Source: Candolleomyces eurysporus
Taxonomy: Eukaryota > Basidiomycota > Agaricomycetes > Agaricales > Psathyrellaceae
DNA: 64,000 nucleotides
Direction of reading: 5' to 3'
Assembly (NCBI GenBank): GCA_027579435.1
Contig: JANBPK010000737.1
Span: forward strand, 1-64,000
Shown here in pieces: positions 25,134 through 36,622 of the stretch. How positions within the stretch are numbered: the first letter of the stretch is position 1; each line of letters starts with the position of its first letter. The position numbers and the translations under genes are program-made. The notes below the pieces were generated by a model. That model saw nothing but the letters and a program-made list of their open reading frames with translations. It made no database searches and was not told where the DNA came from.

Positions 25134-26612
25134 CTACCAGAGGTCATCCACCACGAAAGCCACCTCTACCGTATACAAATTCGAACGGTGGCTAAGATCG
25201 ACTTGCCTGCGAATGTAATCCTCTGCAAGATTCCTGGGAGGGAGTCGGGTCCATGGACGCTCTTCCACGCAGCAAACAACTCGGAGAGCCTGGAGAGTCC
25301 CAAACTTCTTCGATATCTGCTGCAAGACTGTGTCGACAAAGTCCCAGTTACCTGCCTCAATATCATAAGCAACTAAGCCTGCCTGTCGCTCCATATCAAC
25401 TCTAACGCTGTCCGATTTGATAATAATTTCTACTGATTCAAGCTTGCATGCGGCTGCGCTCTCAAACGTTTTGAGGCTGCTCGGCATCCAGTTGAATAGT
25501 AATGCGTAATTTCCACCGCATCGCCTGTCGATTGTCAGTGTTATGTGTTTGAGTCGGGAGAGCATGCTGAAGTCAAGGCGCTGATATCGTCCTATGTGGT
25601 ACACGGGTCAGTATGATTCCATCGTCATCCCAGTCATAGCTTAGTCCTCACCATTGTTCTGCACGATCTCCAAAGACTCCAACGTGGAAGCCGACATATT
25701 GAAGATCCTATAGAGCTGCGCAGGCGACTCATTGCCACAATACGTGAATGTCTTCAGCGCGCTCAGGTCAACCGGGGAGGATGGCCTCAGTAGGACAGGG
25801 ATTAGTCGCTCACCCACACAAGGGTCCTGAAGTGAGAGGTGCTGGATGGGTAGTGTAGGATTCGGGGCGCTATGAGCAGGTAGCAGTGGGCCGTCCGGGT
25901 AAGAACGAGATTCCTTGTACCTCAATGTCCTCAGCGCAGTGCACCAACGGACGAGCTCCAAAGGATGCTGGCTCGTAATCGAGACCTCTTCCAGCGGATT
26001 CAGTCGAAACACGGCGCAAATGGCATCCTGAATTTCGAAGGGTAGGCTCCTCCAATTGCGATGGTAGCCTAGGTGCGGGAGTTCGAACACCTTGAGATGC
26101 TTGACCCGAAGGAGAATGTATTGCAGTGCTTTCCCTTCATCGTTCATTGACAAGGTCGATATCCTGGATTTCTTGGGATTGTAATCGTAATTTATGATAG
26201 GCTGGGGGAGGTGGTAGATCCGCAGAGCTTGGATGAAATCCAAGATGTATGGAGACCCCTCGACAGCTTTCTTGATGTCCAGAAGAGTAGGTCGACGTTT
26301 GTGACGATTTAGGGAATTGGAGGGAGTGCCAATATGGACCTCCCGGAATAGGTGTTGGCGGCAGAACAACACGAACCCTTTGCAGGTTCTCGACAGGCTC
26401 TCGATTGTGTCAAAATCGAGGTATTCGTCCACAAGGAGACGGAAAATGTCTTCTGGTAGGGTAAAGCTCCATTGGACGTGGATAGGATTTCTGGAGGAAG
26501 ATTCGTGGCTAAGATTTCTGGAGGAAGATTCGTGGATAAGATCTCTGGGGGAAGATTCGTGGATAGGATTTCTGGAGGAAGATTTGAAGCGTTGGCGGAT
26601 GCGCTGGAGCAT
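25134..26612 (-). CDS. F-box domain protein, tandem copy 2, with expanded repeat
   Basis: Two exons on the minus strand: 26612-25652 and 25591-25134, with a 60-nt intron in the same phase as in copy 1; 472 aa. The F-box-like segment LPEDIFRLLVDEYLDFDT is followed by SLSRTCKGFVLFCRQH. It is clearly a tandem duplicate of the gene at 22.6-24.0 kb; long blocks such as LELVRWCTALR, NPLEEVSIT and NMSASTLESL are shared. The main difference is near the N terminus, where a 9-residue unit (SSSRNPIHE type) is repeated four times, against one unit in copy 1. The role is presumably SCF substrate binding, with unknown target. Confidence 0.82.
26481..26588 (-). repeat. 27-bp coding minisatellite, four units
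   Basis: Four consecutive 27-bp units (26481, 26508, 26535, 26562) lie in frame inside the second F-box gene and encode near-identical nonapeptides ending in HE or HV. Units differ from each other by a few substitutions. The paralogue has a single unit. Confidence 0.85.
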
Positions 26613-26972
26613 TTCATACACAAGTGGACGTTGGACGCAGGAATTTAAGAATTTGAGGAATGTTAAGCTTTGGGTTGACGACGAACAACGGCATAGACTG
26701 GTTGAGGTGACATAGCCTCCGGCGTGGGGAACCTACGTAATCGGGGTGTTAGTACTCGTAGACGCCACTCAAACCCAGTTTCTTCAAGTCGATAGGTCGT
26801 CCTTCACGCATTCAGCTTGGTACTGAAGCACTTTTATCGAGGAACGTAACCCTTGATATGCCTGCTGTCCAGAAAAGTTGTGACTGTTATCGGTTTCGGT
26901 TTGGACTACATCACAATAAATCACTGAGTACACTGCATACGCTGTACGAAGAAGGTTGAGCAATAAATTTGG
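26613..26972. other. Intergenic spacer
   Basis: Separates the start of the second F-box gene from the stop codon of the SKN1-type gene. The part next to 26640 is related to the region upstream of the first F-box gene. No gene is seen. Confidence 0.4.
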
Positions 26973-29626
26973 CTAGTTGCACCCATCCGCCGACAGTTTA
27001 TTCTTTGGCCAAGGCTGCTTGTACTGCGCCCACGTCGTGAGTTCAAAATTCGTGTATGCCTCCTTGTACCTGCACACAAAAATTCAGTATATAGTCCCTG
27101 AAAGTGCCAAGTGAGGCTCGCTCACGTCTCGATGTACGCTGCTGTAGGGTGGTCCTGGGGATCGCATCCTATATTTATCGAGCTCCTGGGTTGGTAAACT
27201 CGGATCCAATCAACGCTCATCGTTCCAGGGAAGGTCATTGCTTCGATATCGAGGTCAGGCACAAAGTTGGTCGAGAAACCCAAGTTCGCGATGATATACT
27301 GCAAGGTATTGGTCTTGAATTAAGATGGAAAGCACAGCGAGAGGACTCTTGGCATACCATAGGCTCCAAACTCATCGGCCGAGCCGAGATTTCCACCCGA
27401 GGATCCTCGATCATCGCGGTTGAATAGATCGTCCACGCCTTCTTGTTGTCATTGATCCAGGTGATATATGCATCGTCGTATCTGGACCGCAGCTGTGAGC
27501 GACAAAGGGGCCTAGAAGATGCAACTGAATACCACACGCACCCTGGTTTATACTCGAATCCGTAGACTGCATACTGCCCACCATTCAGCTCATACGCATT
27601 CTGGTTTGTCTGCGCCAGGCCGCTGGTAGTTTGCTGCCAAACGCCCCCGACATAGTCGTTATAATGGATTTTATCACGAGTGTCGAAGAACTCGACTTGA
27701 CCAGACGTATTGTATATATTGTACTCAGCCTGAGAATCCCAAGAAATCAACGTCGAACTGGAAGGAAAAATTGGGAAACTCACATTGAATGGAGCCCATT
27801 GACTTGAGAGGGAGACGTATCCCACTCCGCCATGGACAGTGGCTTCGATGATATCGATTTCTGGAGCCGCGCGTCCCACATAGCTACCGTCAGGCTTCAT
27901 GGGACCGGGGTGCGACTCTCCTGGGCATGTGCATGCAGCTGTTAATTCAGATACCGTCAGCTTCGCGGCGTTAGGGTGAGACGGGGCGCAAACTCACACA
28001 GCCGTTGGCCAGGTAAATAGGACTAAGGACCAACGCGACCAATGTAAACCCTCCAGAGGAGTAAAACATCAAAAGGGCTGACGTACCAACATGCCATTGT
28101 TAGATCGATCTCCGTTCGTCACAGCGGCGAGTGGTGTCGAAGTCCCAGGGTACGTCTGGTTAGGCAAGGTGCCAACATCGCATTCTTCGTAACTGTAAGG
28201 CCACTGGTGTTGGAATAATCAGCGACTGGAGACAGCGCAAGCATGTGCTTAAGCATATTACATTGCCTTCTACGCTCGCACCAAATCCAGCTCGACCCAG
28301 GTTGCCCATGGTCCATCTGATCAAAAAGCATAAGTAAGGACGCTGAAAGCGAAAGATGGCTGTAGTACACTGCTGGCCAAAAACCGCCAATGCTATTGCT
28401 TCCAGGAAGACGGACAGAGGCTGGTGACAATTAGATCTTATCATATAGCTCTGTTGACCATGCTTACTTTCTACCAGACCGCCGGTAAAGCAGAACTTGT
28501 TCCTGGGAAATCTGTCAGCCAAGTATGTATCTAACTCTTCATAAATTCGAACCATGTTTGAACCTATCAGAATGATTCAGTAGGACGTCTTGGAAGGATA
28601 GCGATGAACCTGACCATTCCAGATTTGTACGTCAAGTTGTGATTTGTGGCTGGATCCACAACGCGTGTAAGCGTAAGCTGGAGGGATCCATTACTCGTCG
28701 TGGCTTGGGTGGGATCGTACCATTCAAGGTCGTTCTAACCCGATGTTAGCATGAAGCTCCTCCTGTTCAAAGTAAAAGGTGCTTGCCGTTCCCCAGTAAT
28801 GCAGGTCTACAGCTTCCCAGTATGGGTCGTCCCCGGGATAGAACGTTCTTCCGTCCTGATTGAATTCGTCAGAAAATACAAGAACCAGATCTTCGTTCGT
28901 CTGCCAGCTCTTTTTGGTATACACATCTCGTGGGGTATCTTTGTCTATCAGACCGAAATTCCCTGGGAGTTCGGGAATTTGGCCTGTAGCGTTTATTCCA
29001 CCGAGGTTGAATCCCCCTTGCAAGCTCTGCTGGGTGGAAGTCACACGTGTAATGATTGGGTAGCCAGCACTGGAAAAAATATTAGCGAAAGTGAACGAGA
29101 AGAGAGGTACAGAAATCGAGAACACACAAGAGCATGATCAATCCCAGCACGAGGATGATCAGGCAACCCATATTCTGTACTCCTCTGGAAGAAAACACGA
29201 AAGGATCGTCAGGTTTGGAATCCCTCTTGGGATCTGGGTTGTGTATCGAGTCGTCGGGTTCTCTATCGTTGAAAAGAATGGGGGTTCCCCACTGCGCGGG
29301 GGAAGGAGCCAGGTAGTACTAAGCCAACGCGGAGTTGAGCAATGTTGACAGTAAGCAACTTGAAATAAAGTCTGCCAGGTACAGTACNTTTTCCGATATC
29401 GATGAATGAGTGTGGGGCTTCAGAGCGACTCAGTGAGCAATAATAATACTTTTTCGAATTGCGAACGTACCTGGCCTGCGAGCGACGAGGCACTGCTAAC
29501 TAAACCAGAATCGCTCTGCAAAGAATCCTGCCTCTTTCTGCCAGACTCCCTAGCCCGGGCATCGTTCGACGGCAGTAAACTCGCCTGTGACTGGCGCCCC
29601 GTTAGCTGCGAAAATGGACCAGCCAT
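26973..29626 (-). CDS. KRE6/SKN1-family beta-glucan synthesis-associated protein, copy A
   Basis: Fifteen exons on the minus strand: 29626-29471, 29318-29128, 29069-28787, 28734-28615, 28563-28553, 28502-28468, 28420-28369, 28316-28262, 28203-28087, 28022-27998, 27938-27784, 27729-27542, 27481-27358, 27298-27126, 27069-26973; 593 aa. Exon lengths equal those of the plus-strand copy at 52 kb except exon 2 (one codon longer). It is a type II membrane protein: a cytosolic N terminus, one membrane anchor (about residues 100-118, GCLIILVLG region) leading into AGYPI, then a lumenal GH16-like domain with [24 protein letters not shown], and the acidic pair in APEIDIIEA (E375, D377, E380). Yeast Kre6/Skn1 act in beta-1,6-glucan assembly in the secretory pathway. 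Intron 3 starts with GC (GCAAGC) rather than GT. An N at 29388 lies within intron 1. No inactivating change was seen. Confidence 0.9.
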
Positions 29627-31309
29627 TACCAATAGAGAGCTTGCTTAGACCAAACACAAGAGACAAAAGGACAGAGGCTAACGAGTAGAAGAGAGTGTAG
29701 TTAACAAGCTTGGCGGTCCAGAGATACCGCCCGGTTTTGATATCTGCATGGTTCACGGCCAATATCACCCTCTTTTCTCCCGCTTTTTGTGCAGAAGTGA
29801 TTTGATTCATCACAAAAAGAAGGGTTACCCAAGAGTTTGAGTGTGAGGTTGAGAACAAACTGAGATCCCTTCGGCGAAATGTTGCGGTTTCCAGGCTCGG
29901 CGCATCAGTGGCCATTGGTCGCCGATCATTTCCGCAGTAGGAGTCGAGCTTGGCTAAAGCAATCCTATCGCATGCATATGGGTGCTATGGGAGAGGGGAT
30001 CAGACAAGAGCGAGAGCTAAAATACGATGAACATTCTCTCTCAGATTAGATATCCTGATGATTTAGCCCTAAGACAGACGTATTGATTTCCAGAAAGAAA
30101 CATCTTCGAGCAACGGCCATAGTCCGCGCGCAGCCTTTCATATGCAAATAGTTCTAGGAATCACCATCACCCTGAATTATGAATGAAGCAACGGGCAGCG
30201 CCGACTCGGGTTCGTCGGATTGTCGCGTTGACCGATACATGGACATCAACTTCATGTCGTTAGAGACTGAACAAACCTAGGCTCCTCAACCTGAAGTGCC
30301 CCCAGAGTGCAGGATTCGCAAGTAAACAGTTTCAAGCAAGCCACTGGCAGATAGTTCCTATAATTCAGTCTGATGAGCTTCAGGCAGCCCGGGGCCTAAT
30401 AGAAGTTGCGCGTACAGGAAATCATTTCGGAGTGCTTCCTATTCAGGTCACTAACTTATCCTCAGATGCACACCGTTGCAGATACGTGTGTTTCAGGCCG
30501 TAGATTCGGGTCGTACACCCCAGAGTCCAGACAGGAAGATTTTCTCTTTCCTTCCAACCATTTCCTCATAAATATTGAGAATTCCGCGTAATCTCTTTCC
30601 TACAACAACTGAACTCGTAGTTGTAGGCCAAGAGAATTTATACATACTTTCCCGTCGAATCAAACGGTCAATGCCTTGCTGTGGGTCCGAATTACAGGAG
30701 TGTTGGCTGAACAACTTAGTCTAGACATCCATTTTAGGGTATGGATAGAGCTCCAATCTTCCGCTGCATGCTTGAAGCGCCGAGAAGACTAGAGTGGCCA
30801 AGGTACCTCACTTCGCGGGTGATTTTGCATTTCGCACGGGATCCAGGCCATTCCCGTCGAGCAGCTGGCCTTCAACACCATAAACAAGGGGCTCCATCGA
30901 AGCGTGCTGTCGAAGTTTACCCATGGCTATTGAAAACGAGACTTGTGATAGACAAAAATAGGCAGAACGGGAGCCTTGACACCGGTGCATTCCTGCGCGT
31001 GGTACAACTCCAGTCTGTTGGGTTTTCAGTCAAATAGATACACTCGGTAGCTGTACTTCAATTAATCGGGCGCCTATATGTCTGATGCCAGTCGCAGCGC
31101 GCAAATAATGGAGATTTTGTGCATGATCTGCAGAGAGATCAGTTGTTGTGTACTCAAAATACATCGCAGTAAGGCTGTATACCGTCACGACACCACTTCA
31201 CGAAAGTAGTCTAGCAGCAACCTCATCCCAAATAGCAACAGGATTGTTGGTGCTAGTAGTATTGAGATCAGGTATTCGATTCTAAAAGCAGTAGGTAAAG
31301 GGAAATGGC
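29627..31309. other. Intergenic region between SKN1 copy A and the S41 peptidase
   Basis: Contains the promoter of the SKN1-type gene (minus strand, right side of that gene) and the 3' flank of the peptidase gene. Short frames at 29550-29915 and 30741-31037 have no motif. No RNA or repeat recognised. Confidence 0.4.
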
Positions 31310-34233
31310 TTACAGCTTTGCTGTAATAGGCAAATTGAGGTCTGCGGGATGATCCTGCCACTCTGTAGAGAAAAAGAGGTTGGGCGTCGAGTCAGACGTG
31401 AATAGATTAACGACAAAAGAATAGCGACTGTCCCAGCACTGTTGAAGGACAAAACTGATCGAAGGACGAGAAAGGGTCAAACTGATTATTAGAATTACCT
31501 TCTGGTTCTTCACGATTAGTCACCCCGAACGCCAGTCTCCAATTTATATTTTGACCGCCATTGACCAGCCTGTGATGCAAAATTGGGGGATTAATCACCT
31601 CGACACTGCGCATGCCGTAATGACTCACAAGTCGGGAGGTGCAAGGGCATGACCCTTCAACTTTGTCGTCTAAACAGGATTCAATTAATTGTCGTAAACG
31701 ACGGTAAGCTATTGATCGATATAAATAAAACATATATTTACCTTTATCTCGGTGTCCATTATTCTGAAATTACTGATTTGTCCTCCGATGCCGCCACAGT
31801 ATTGCTGTGCAACATCTTGCTTTCCTCCTAAAACAACCGTCCTTGATCCTTCATATTTAACCATCGTAATCTGAAGAGACGGGGCGATGGATAACAATTA
31901 AAGATGGGCTTATGACAGTTCACGTACACTGAAGAGTGAACATGCGCTACCACATCTGAACAGCCAGATTCAGTCAGTTGAAATCACACCAGACCCAAAA
32001 TAACTGACCTGCCGTTCGACACGATCACAACTTGCTTGGGATCAAATAACGCTTCTGTCGGGGTACCGTAAGGGAAGCCGTAGTCTGATTGGCATTCCTG
32101 ACCAATCCTGGCCTGATATAAGGGACGACCAATAAGACAACAAGAACTAACATACCTAGGACTAAAGGCATCTAGCCGACGATTGATCGTCTTGTTGACC
32201 ACGGGTTGCAGCCAGTTGGTTGAGGCGTTAAAGAACACGTTATTGGCGTCCCTCCAGTTCGTGGGATTATACAAGAGAAAGGGGAACCTGGGATTTTTGA
32301 CCAATTCATCGACGATGGATAGAGCCAAGGGTCCGGCTCTAGCCTCGGTATCCAAACCTGCTTGGGGCTCGGTAGTCGATTTCGGACCCACAATCTAATA
32401 CCGTTACCATCAGCCAAAAAGGTATTTTCAATAGACAAGCTTACTATGCGGTGGAGCCACTGTAGGCCAATGACTTTAGAAAGATTGCTGAGGAAGCTTA
32501 CGAACAAACTTACGTGAGCTACGCAGATAAATCCACCGGGATTGTTGGACTGAAAACGAAGGATGGTCAGTCCCGACCACAGAAAGCAATAATTGAAAGA
32601 CGTACAACATCAATGATCAATCGCGTCGCACCCAAAGATTTCAGGTTAAGAAGCCCTATGAGTAGGTTCCTGCTGATTTCGTCGATATCTATGCTATCTG
32701 AGAAACTCCCGAGAGCTAAAACACCAGTCGCGCTATCTTTGAGCAAGTAAAATTGCGATACGGACTGACTTCCTTTCAGTGCGATTGAGGAAGGCTGGAG
32801 TTCCTCGGGTAATATGAGGTTGGATAGAGGAGAGCTATCGACGAGAACACTAAGGAGATACTTTCCCGCTAACGCAGGGGGAAGGGGAGGCTGTTGTTGG
32901 TATTTAGCCATTGGATCTTTCACCGCGGCTAACCTCGAGGCGGGGTCATTTGAGTTCAGGTCAACGCCATTCGTGCCAGGCTGGGCAACACAATTATTAG
33001 TACGCCATGAAGCTGTGTCAGTAAACGGCTCCTCTTGCGACTCAAAACGACTTCTGTAAGGTAGCTAATTTGTGGATAAGCAAACGGACGTGTCGACGCA
33101 TGAATCTTGGGTTCTACTTACGACAAAGGTTTCTGGTCTGGTGCGATTGGGGCGCAGGATGGTCAGCCTAACTGTGTCAGATAACGGCAAGGATTGCTGA
33201 GCGAAATCTCCCATGACATAATTCCAAGATTCGCTCCCTCGATGATAGCTCGAGAAGAAACTAACTTCGGTTAGCCATGGTATAATGGCAAATTGAGCAA
33301 AGACCTACGAATTCTGACGCGTGCCGAAGCCTTGGAAGAGGCCGGTAATCAATGTGTTGGCATTGACAGCATCGAAAGGGTCTTTCCCGTTTATAAGAAG
33401 GACTGTAGATCCAGATAACTAAATCTGTGTGAGCGTGTTTGCGGGTTTTCCATACAGAACATCCACGCCCACCGTTTCAAGTCGTCCTTTAAGTTGACCG
33501 GGCAATGCGTTTTGCCATACATCCATTTGGTCGGGGAACTCAGCACTCGAAACTTTGAATGCTTCCGGGGAAATGTGAACGTTTTGGGTGCCGTTTGGAG
33601 AGGTTAGCAGAGACAGTGGTATTGGGACGTAATTGACGAAGAGGGCTGTATGACCTTTTTGAGAACAAGGCTCGATATTGGGAAATTACGAGATACCTAC
33701 CGTCCTATGTTAATAGAAATCGTGAGTCACCAGTGCGTGCACCACCACGAGAACTGATACCACGTACATAACAAGCAAACAACCAAACCAAATGCCCATC
33801 ATTTGCTCGCTTCAACGTGCGCGAGACGTCAACGTGGAAGTCGTATTCAGACTGGTAGGATTGTCCCTTGATTCTTTCTAATTCAAAAAGGAGATCAACT
33901 TGAACATCTGAGCTGAAAGGCTGTGGGGCACGGATTTGGTAGTTCGTCGAGGTATGAAAGCTCAGAGTCTTGTTAATCACATCGAGAATCTGGAGACCAG
34001 GTCAGCGGAAATGAGATCCCGAAAGCATAAAAAAGGAGACGCACATTGGCCTTGACAGTTTCATTTACTCTCACAGAGGTAAAGCAAGCTCGCACCTCTG
34101 ACGGTGCGACCCATTTTTTACCCCAGATCCTGGCACAAGGGTCGCCCGACAGTTGTCCTGGCTGCCCGAGTGCTTGAGGAACGGTAGCTGCCAGTGCAAA
34201 GGCAGCTACGATGAAGCGAGAAAGAAGGTTCAT
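31310..34233 (-). CDS. Secreted S41-family (CPAF/tail-specific-like) serine peptidase
   Basis: About sixteen exons on the minus strand: 34233-34045, 33989-33768, 33704-33701, 33654-33473, 33418-33309, 33260-33122, 33064-32606, 32549-32514, 32459-32445, 32394-32156, 32107-32009, 31955-31928, 31870-31742, 31669-31629, 31569-31499, 31362-31310; 671 aa. Signal peptide: residues 1-23 or so (LLSRFIVAAFALAATVPQALG). A CPAF-like segment contains RTLKRANDGHLVWLFACY. The peptidase domain has GATRLIIDVSNNPGG and, near residues 563-571, NGRCGSACS, where the nucleophilic serine is expected in the fungal S41 group. The C terminus has the conserved APPDLLVN and HPADL. All junctions keep frame. The 4-nt exon (GACG) is the least certain; a donor seven bases into the first intron would also keep frame. 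Probably extracellular or secretory-pathway proteolysis; substrate unknown. Confidence 0.85.
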
Positions 34234-34682
34234 GGCGTCCACCTTCTTGGACTGTAAACTTCCTAGACCAGACTTTAAGCTTTAAAGGGCGAGGTAGATC
34301 GAAGTCGAATAAGAGGCTTCTTGATCATCATACAAGCGATCAGACTTTTGATTCTCGGAACTGAACCAGCGAATTTCAGAAGCCATTGACCATGCAGTGT
34401 ATTAAGGAATTCTTCGTGAACTGTATGGCCATTTGGATGGTCGTTTGAAGGGGGCGATGGCGAAATCTAGGAGTCGTCGCATAAGCTTTTAAAAATGCGA
34501 TTATTCTTTCAGATATTGTTTGGGGGCCGAAGATTTTCAGAAGTTTCAGCGGGACAGAGGTCGAGGTGCGCGCAGATCCAGGGCGAGACCAAACTGCAGG
34601 GAATTTCGAGCTCAAAACGGAACGGGCGGGCCAGACGCCTGCCATCTTCTCTTCTGCAAGGTGCTGTCTCGACTAGAATAGA
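34234..34682. other. Spacer at the peptidase promoter
   Basis: Divergent promoter-side sequence of the S41 gene, then sequence leading into the dihydrouridine-synthase fragment. A tetrapeptide KLQG at about 34590, which also begins many Dus1 proteins, hints that the relic starts here in another frame. Otherwise nothing is seen. Confidence 0.35.
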
Positions 34683-34960
34683 CCCAGAAGGCCTTGAAGT
34701 ACATCGCTGCGCCTATGGCCAACCAATCCGACCTACCATTCCGCTCTTTGGTGGAAAGTCAGAGCGCAACCTTGACCTACACCCATATGCTTGCTCCGGA
34801 GCGCTTCCTGAGCGAACAAGAATACCTTGAATTCCATACTCGAGATCTGAGCATGGCAGCGGTAGATAAAAAGGCACCTGTTATGGCACAGCTATGTAGA
34901 AACGATCCCAAGCCTGCTGCGAAGACCGGAAGGAGAATGGAAGGATATTGTGACAAATAG
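34683..34960 (+). pseudogene. Fragment of tRNA-dihydrouridine synthase (Dus1-like)
   Basis: The frame from about 34694 encodes a typical Dus1 N-terminal block: YIAAPMANQSDLPFRSL, then LTYTHML, ERFLSEQEYLEFHTRDL, then APVMAQLCRNDP and GYCDK, ending in TAG at 34960. Dus1 enzymes reduce uridine in the D-loop of tRNA using FMN. The fragment covers only about 85 residues. The region with the catalytic cysteine and the C-terminal half are absent. Upstream homology seems to continue in a different frame, which implies a frameshift. It abuts an antiparallel SKN1 relic. I read it as a captured or broken gene piece, not a functional gene. Confidence 0.7.
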
Positions 34961-34989
34961 GTATCTGCCACCTTTCTCAAAGGTAGTAG

Positions 34990-35990
34990 AACCCGAAAAG
35001 AAGAGCTGACGTACCAGCATGTGATTGTTAGACCTATCTCTCCGTTCTTCACTGCGGCAAATGGGGTCGAAGTTCCAGGATACGTCTGTTTAGAAGGTGC
35101 TAGCATCACATTCTTCGTAGCTGTAAGGCCACTGGTGTTGACATAGTCAGCGACGTGAGACAGCGCAACTTGAAGCGTGTGGGTAATCAACTCACATTGC
35201 CTTCTACGCGCGCACCAAACCCGGCTCGACCCAGGTTGCCCATGGTCCGATAAAAAAGCGTGAGTAAGGAGTGCTGAAACCGAAGGAAGATAAGGAAATT
35301 ACACTGCTGGCCAGAGACCGCCAATGGTATTGCCTCCTGGAAGACGGACAGGGTGGCGANTTTTTTTATGTCAGCTGGTGAATCCACCATAGGACCCCCC
35401 TCGCATGATTACTTTCTATCAGACCGTCGGTGAAGCAGAACTTGTTCCTGGGAGATCTGTCAGCTAAGCGTGTGTCTGCCAGTGACTCTTCAGAAATACG
35501 AACCATGTTAACCTATCAGAATGATTTAGTAAAACATCTTGGAAGGATAGCGATGAACCTTACCATTCCAGATTTGTGCGTCAAGTTGTGATTTGTGGTC
35601 GGATCCGCAACGCTTTCGAGCGTAAGCTAAAGGGGTCCAGTCCTCTTTGTGGCTTGCGAGGGATCGTACCACTCAAGGACATTCTAACCCGATGTCAAAA
35701 TGAAGCTCCTCGTGTTGAGAGTAAAAGATGCTAACCGTTTTCCCAGTATGGATCGTCCTCGGGATAGAATGTTCTTTCATCCTGATTGAACTCGTCAGAA
35801 GATACAAGAACCAGGTCTTCGTCCGTTTGCCAGTTCTTTTTATGTACACATCCCGTGGGGTATCTTTGTCTATCAGACCGAAATTCCCCGGGAGCCCGCG
35901 AATTTAACCTGTAGCGTTTATTATATTGAGGTTGAATCCTCCTTGTAAGCTCTGCCTGGTGGAAGTCAGTCGTGAAATAATTGGGTAGCC
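34990..35990 (-). pseudogene. Broken third SKN1/KRE6-type copy (copy B)
   Basis: The minus strand carries sequence matching exons 3 to 9 of the two intact SKN1 genes, in order. From the right: a stretch with GYPII and [23 protein letters not shown] after an intron, the NKFCF region, [14 protein letters not shown], then WPYSYEECD. It lacks exons 1-2 and everything after exon 9, including the catalytic EIDIIE exon. It has in-frame stops (for example in the segment matching NATG and soon after EECD), a deletion at the end of exon 3, and an N at 35360. A non-functional relic. Confidence 0.85.
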
Positions 35991-36622
35991 CACTGGGAAT
36001 GAAGTAGTCCTTCCTTTCGGTTATTCTTAATGGGAGTCCTCTTCGCCGATCATGTGCTCGTCAACTGGCCTGTGGTAGGGTAAATTTGAGGGGGGCACCA
36101 AACCGCTGTGACATGGTGAGGATCCGCAGCCTGAGGGCTGCATTAAACGGCTTTCTCTCGAACTGAGGGATATTATCTCTTCCTCAGTGTATACAATGGT
36201 GTCACAGAGTCGTCAATGAGGTTCGGCCAAAGCAGCCTGGCGCCAGTAGGAGCGAACTTGGCAGAGCAACACCGGTGTTTCGTTCGGGTTTTGGTGCTCC
36301 CAAGCGGGTTGTGATAGACAGCGATGAATCTCCTTCAATATTAATATTTCTGGTGTCAGTGATGATGGCAGGCGGCGGTCGGATTTCAGTCCGATCAGTC
36401 CGAATATATCTAGACATCCATGTCGACATGATCTCCACAATGAACCTTCGGATTGCGAGTCCGAAGGTACGATTTCTCTCGAAAACCATTGGAGGAGCCT
36501 CAGCGACGGTCTACAGGCTCGCCACTCCCCCGCAACGTCAAAATTTTTACCCGAGGCGCGCCTTAACCCCTGCAGTCCATTTTTCTACCTTTACCCTCTC
36601 CCGTTTCTTGAAAACCACTACC
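35991..36622. other. Upstream region of the homoserine dehydrogenase gene
   Basis: Promoter and leader of the gene starting at 36623. The frame of that gene stays open upstream to 36275, with in-frame ATGs at 36428 and 36440. I see no obvious TATA box. No other gene. Confidence 0.4.
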
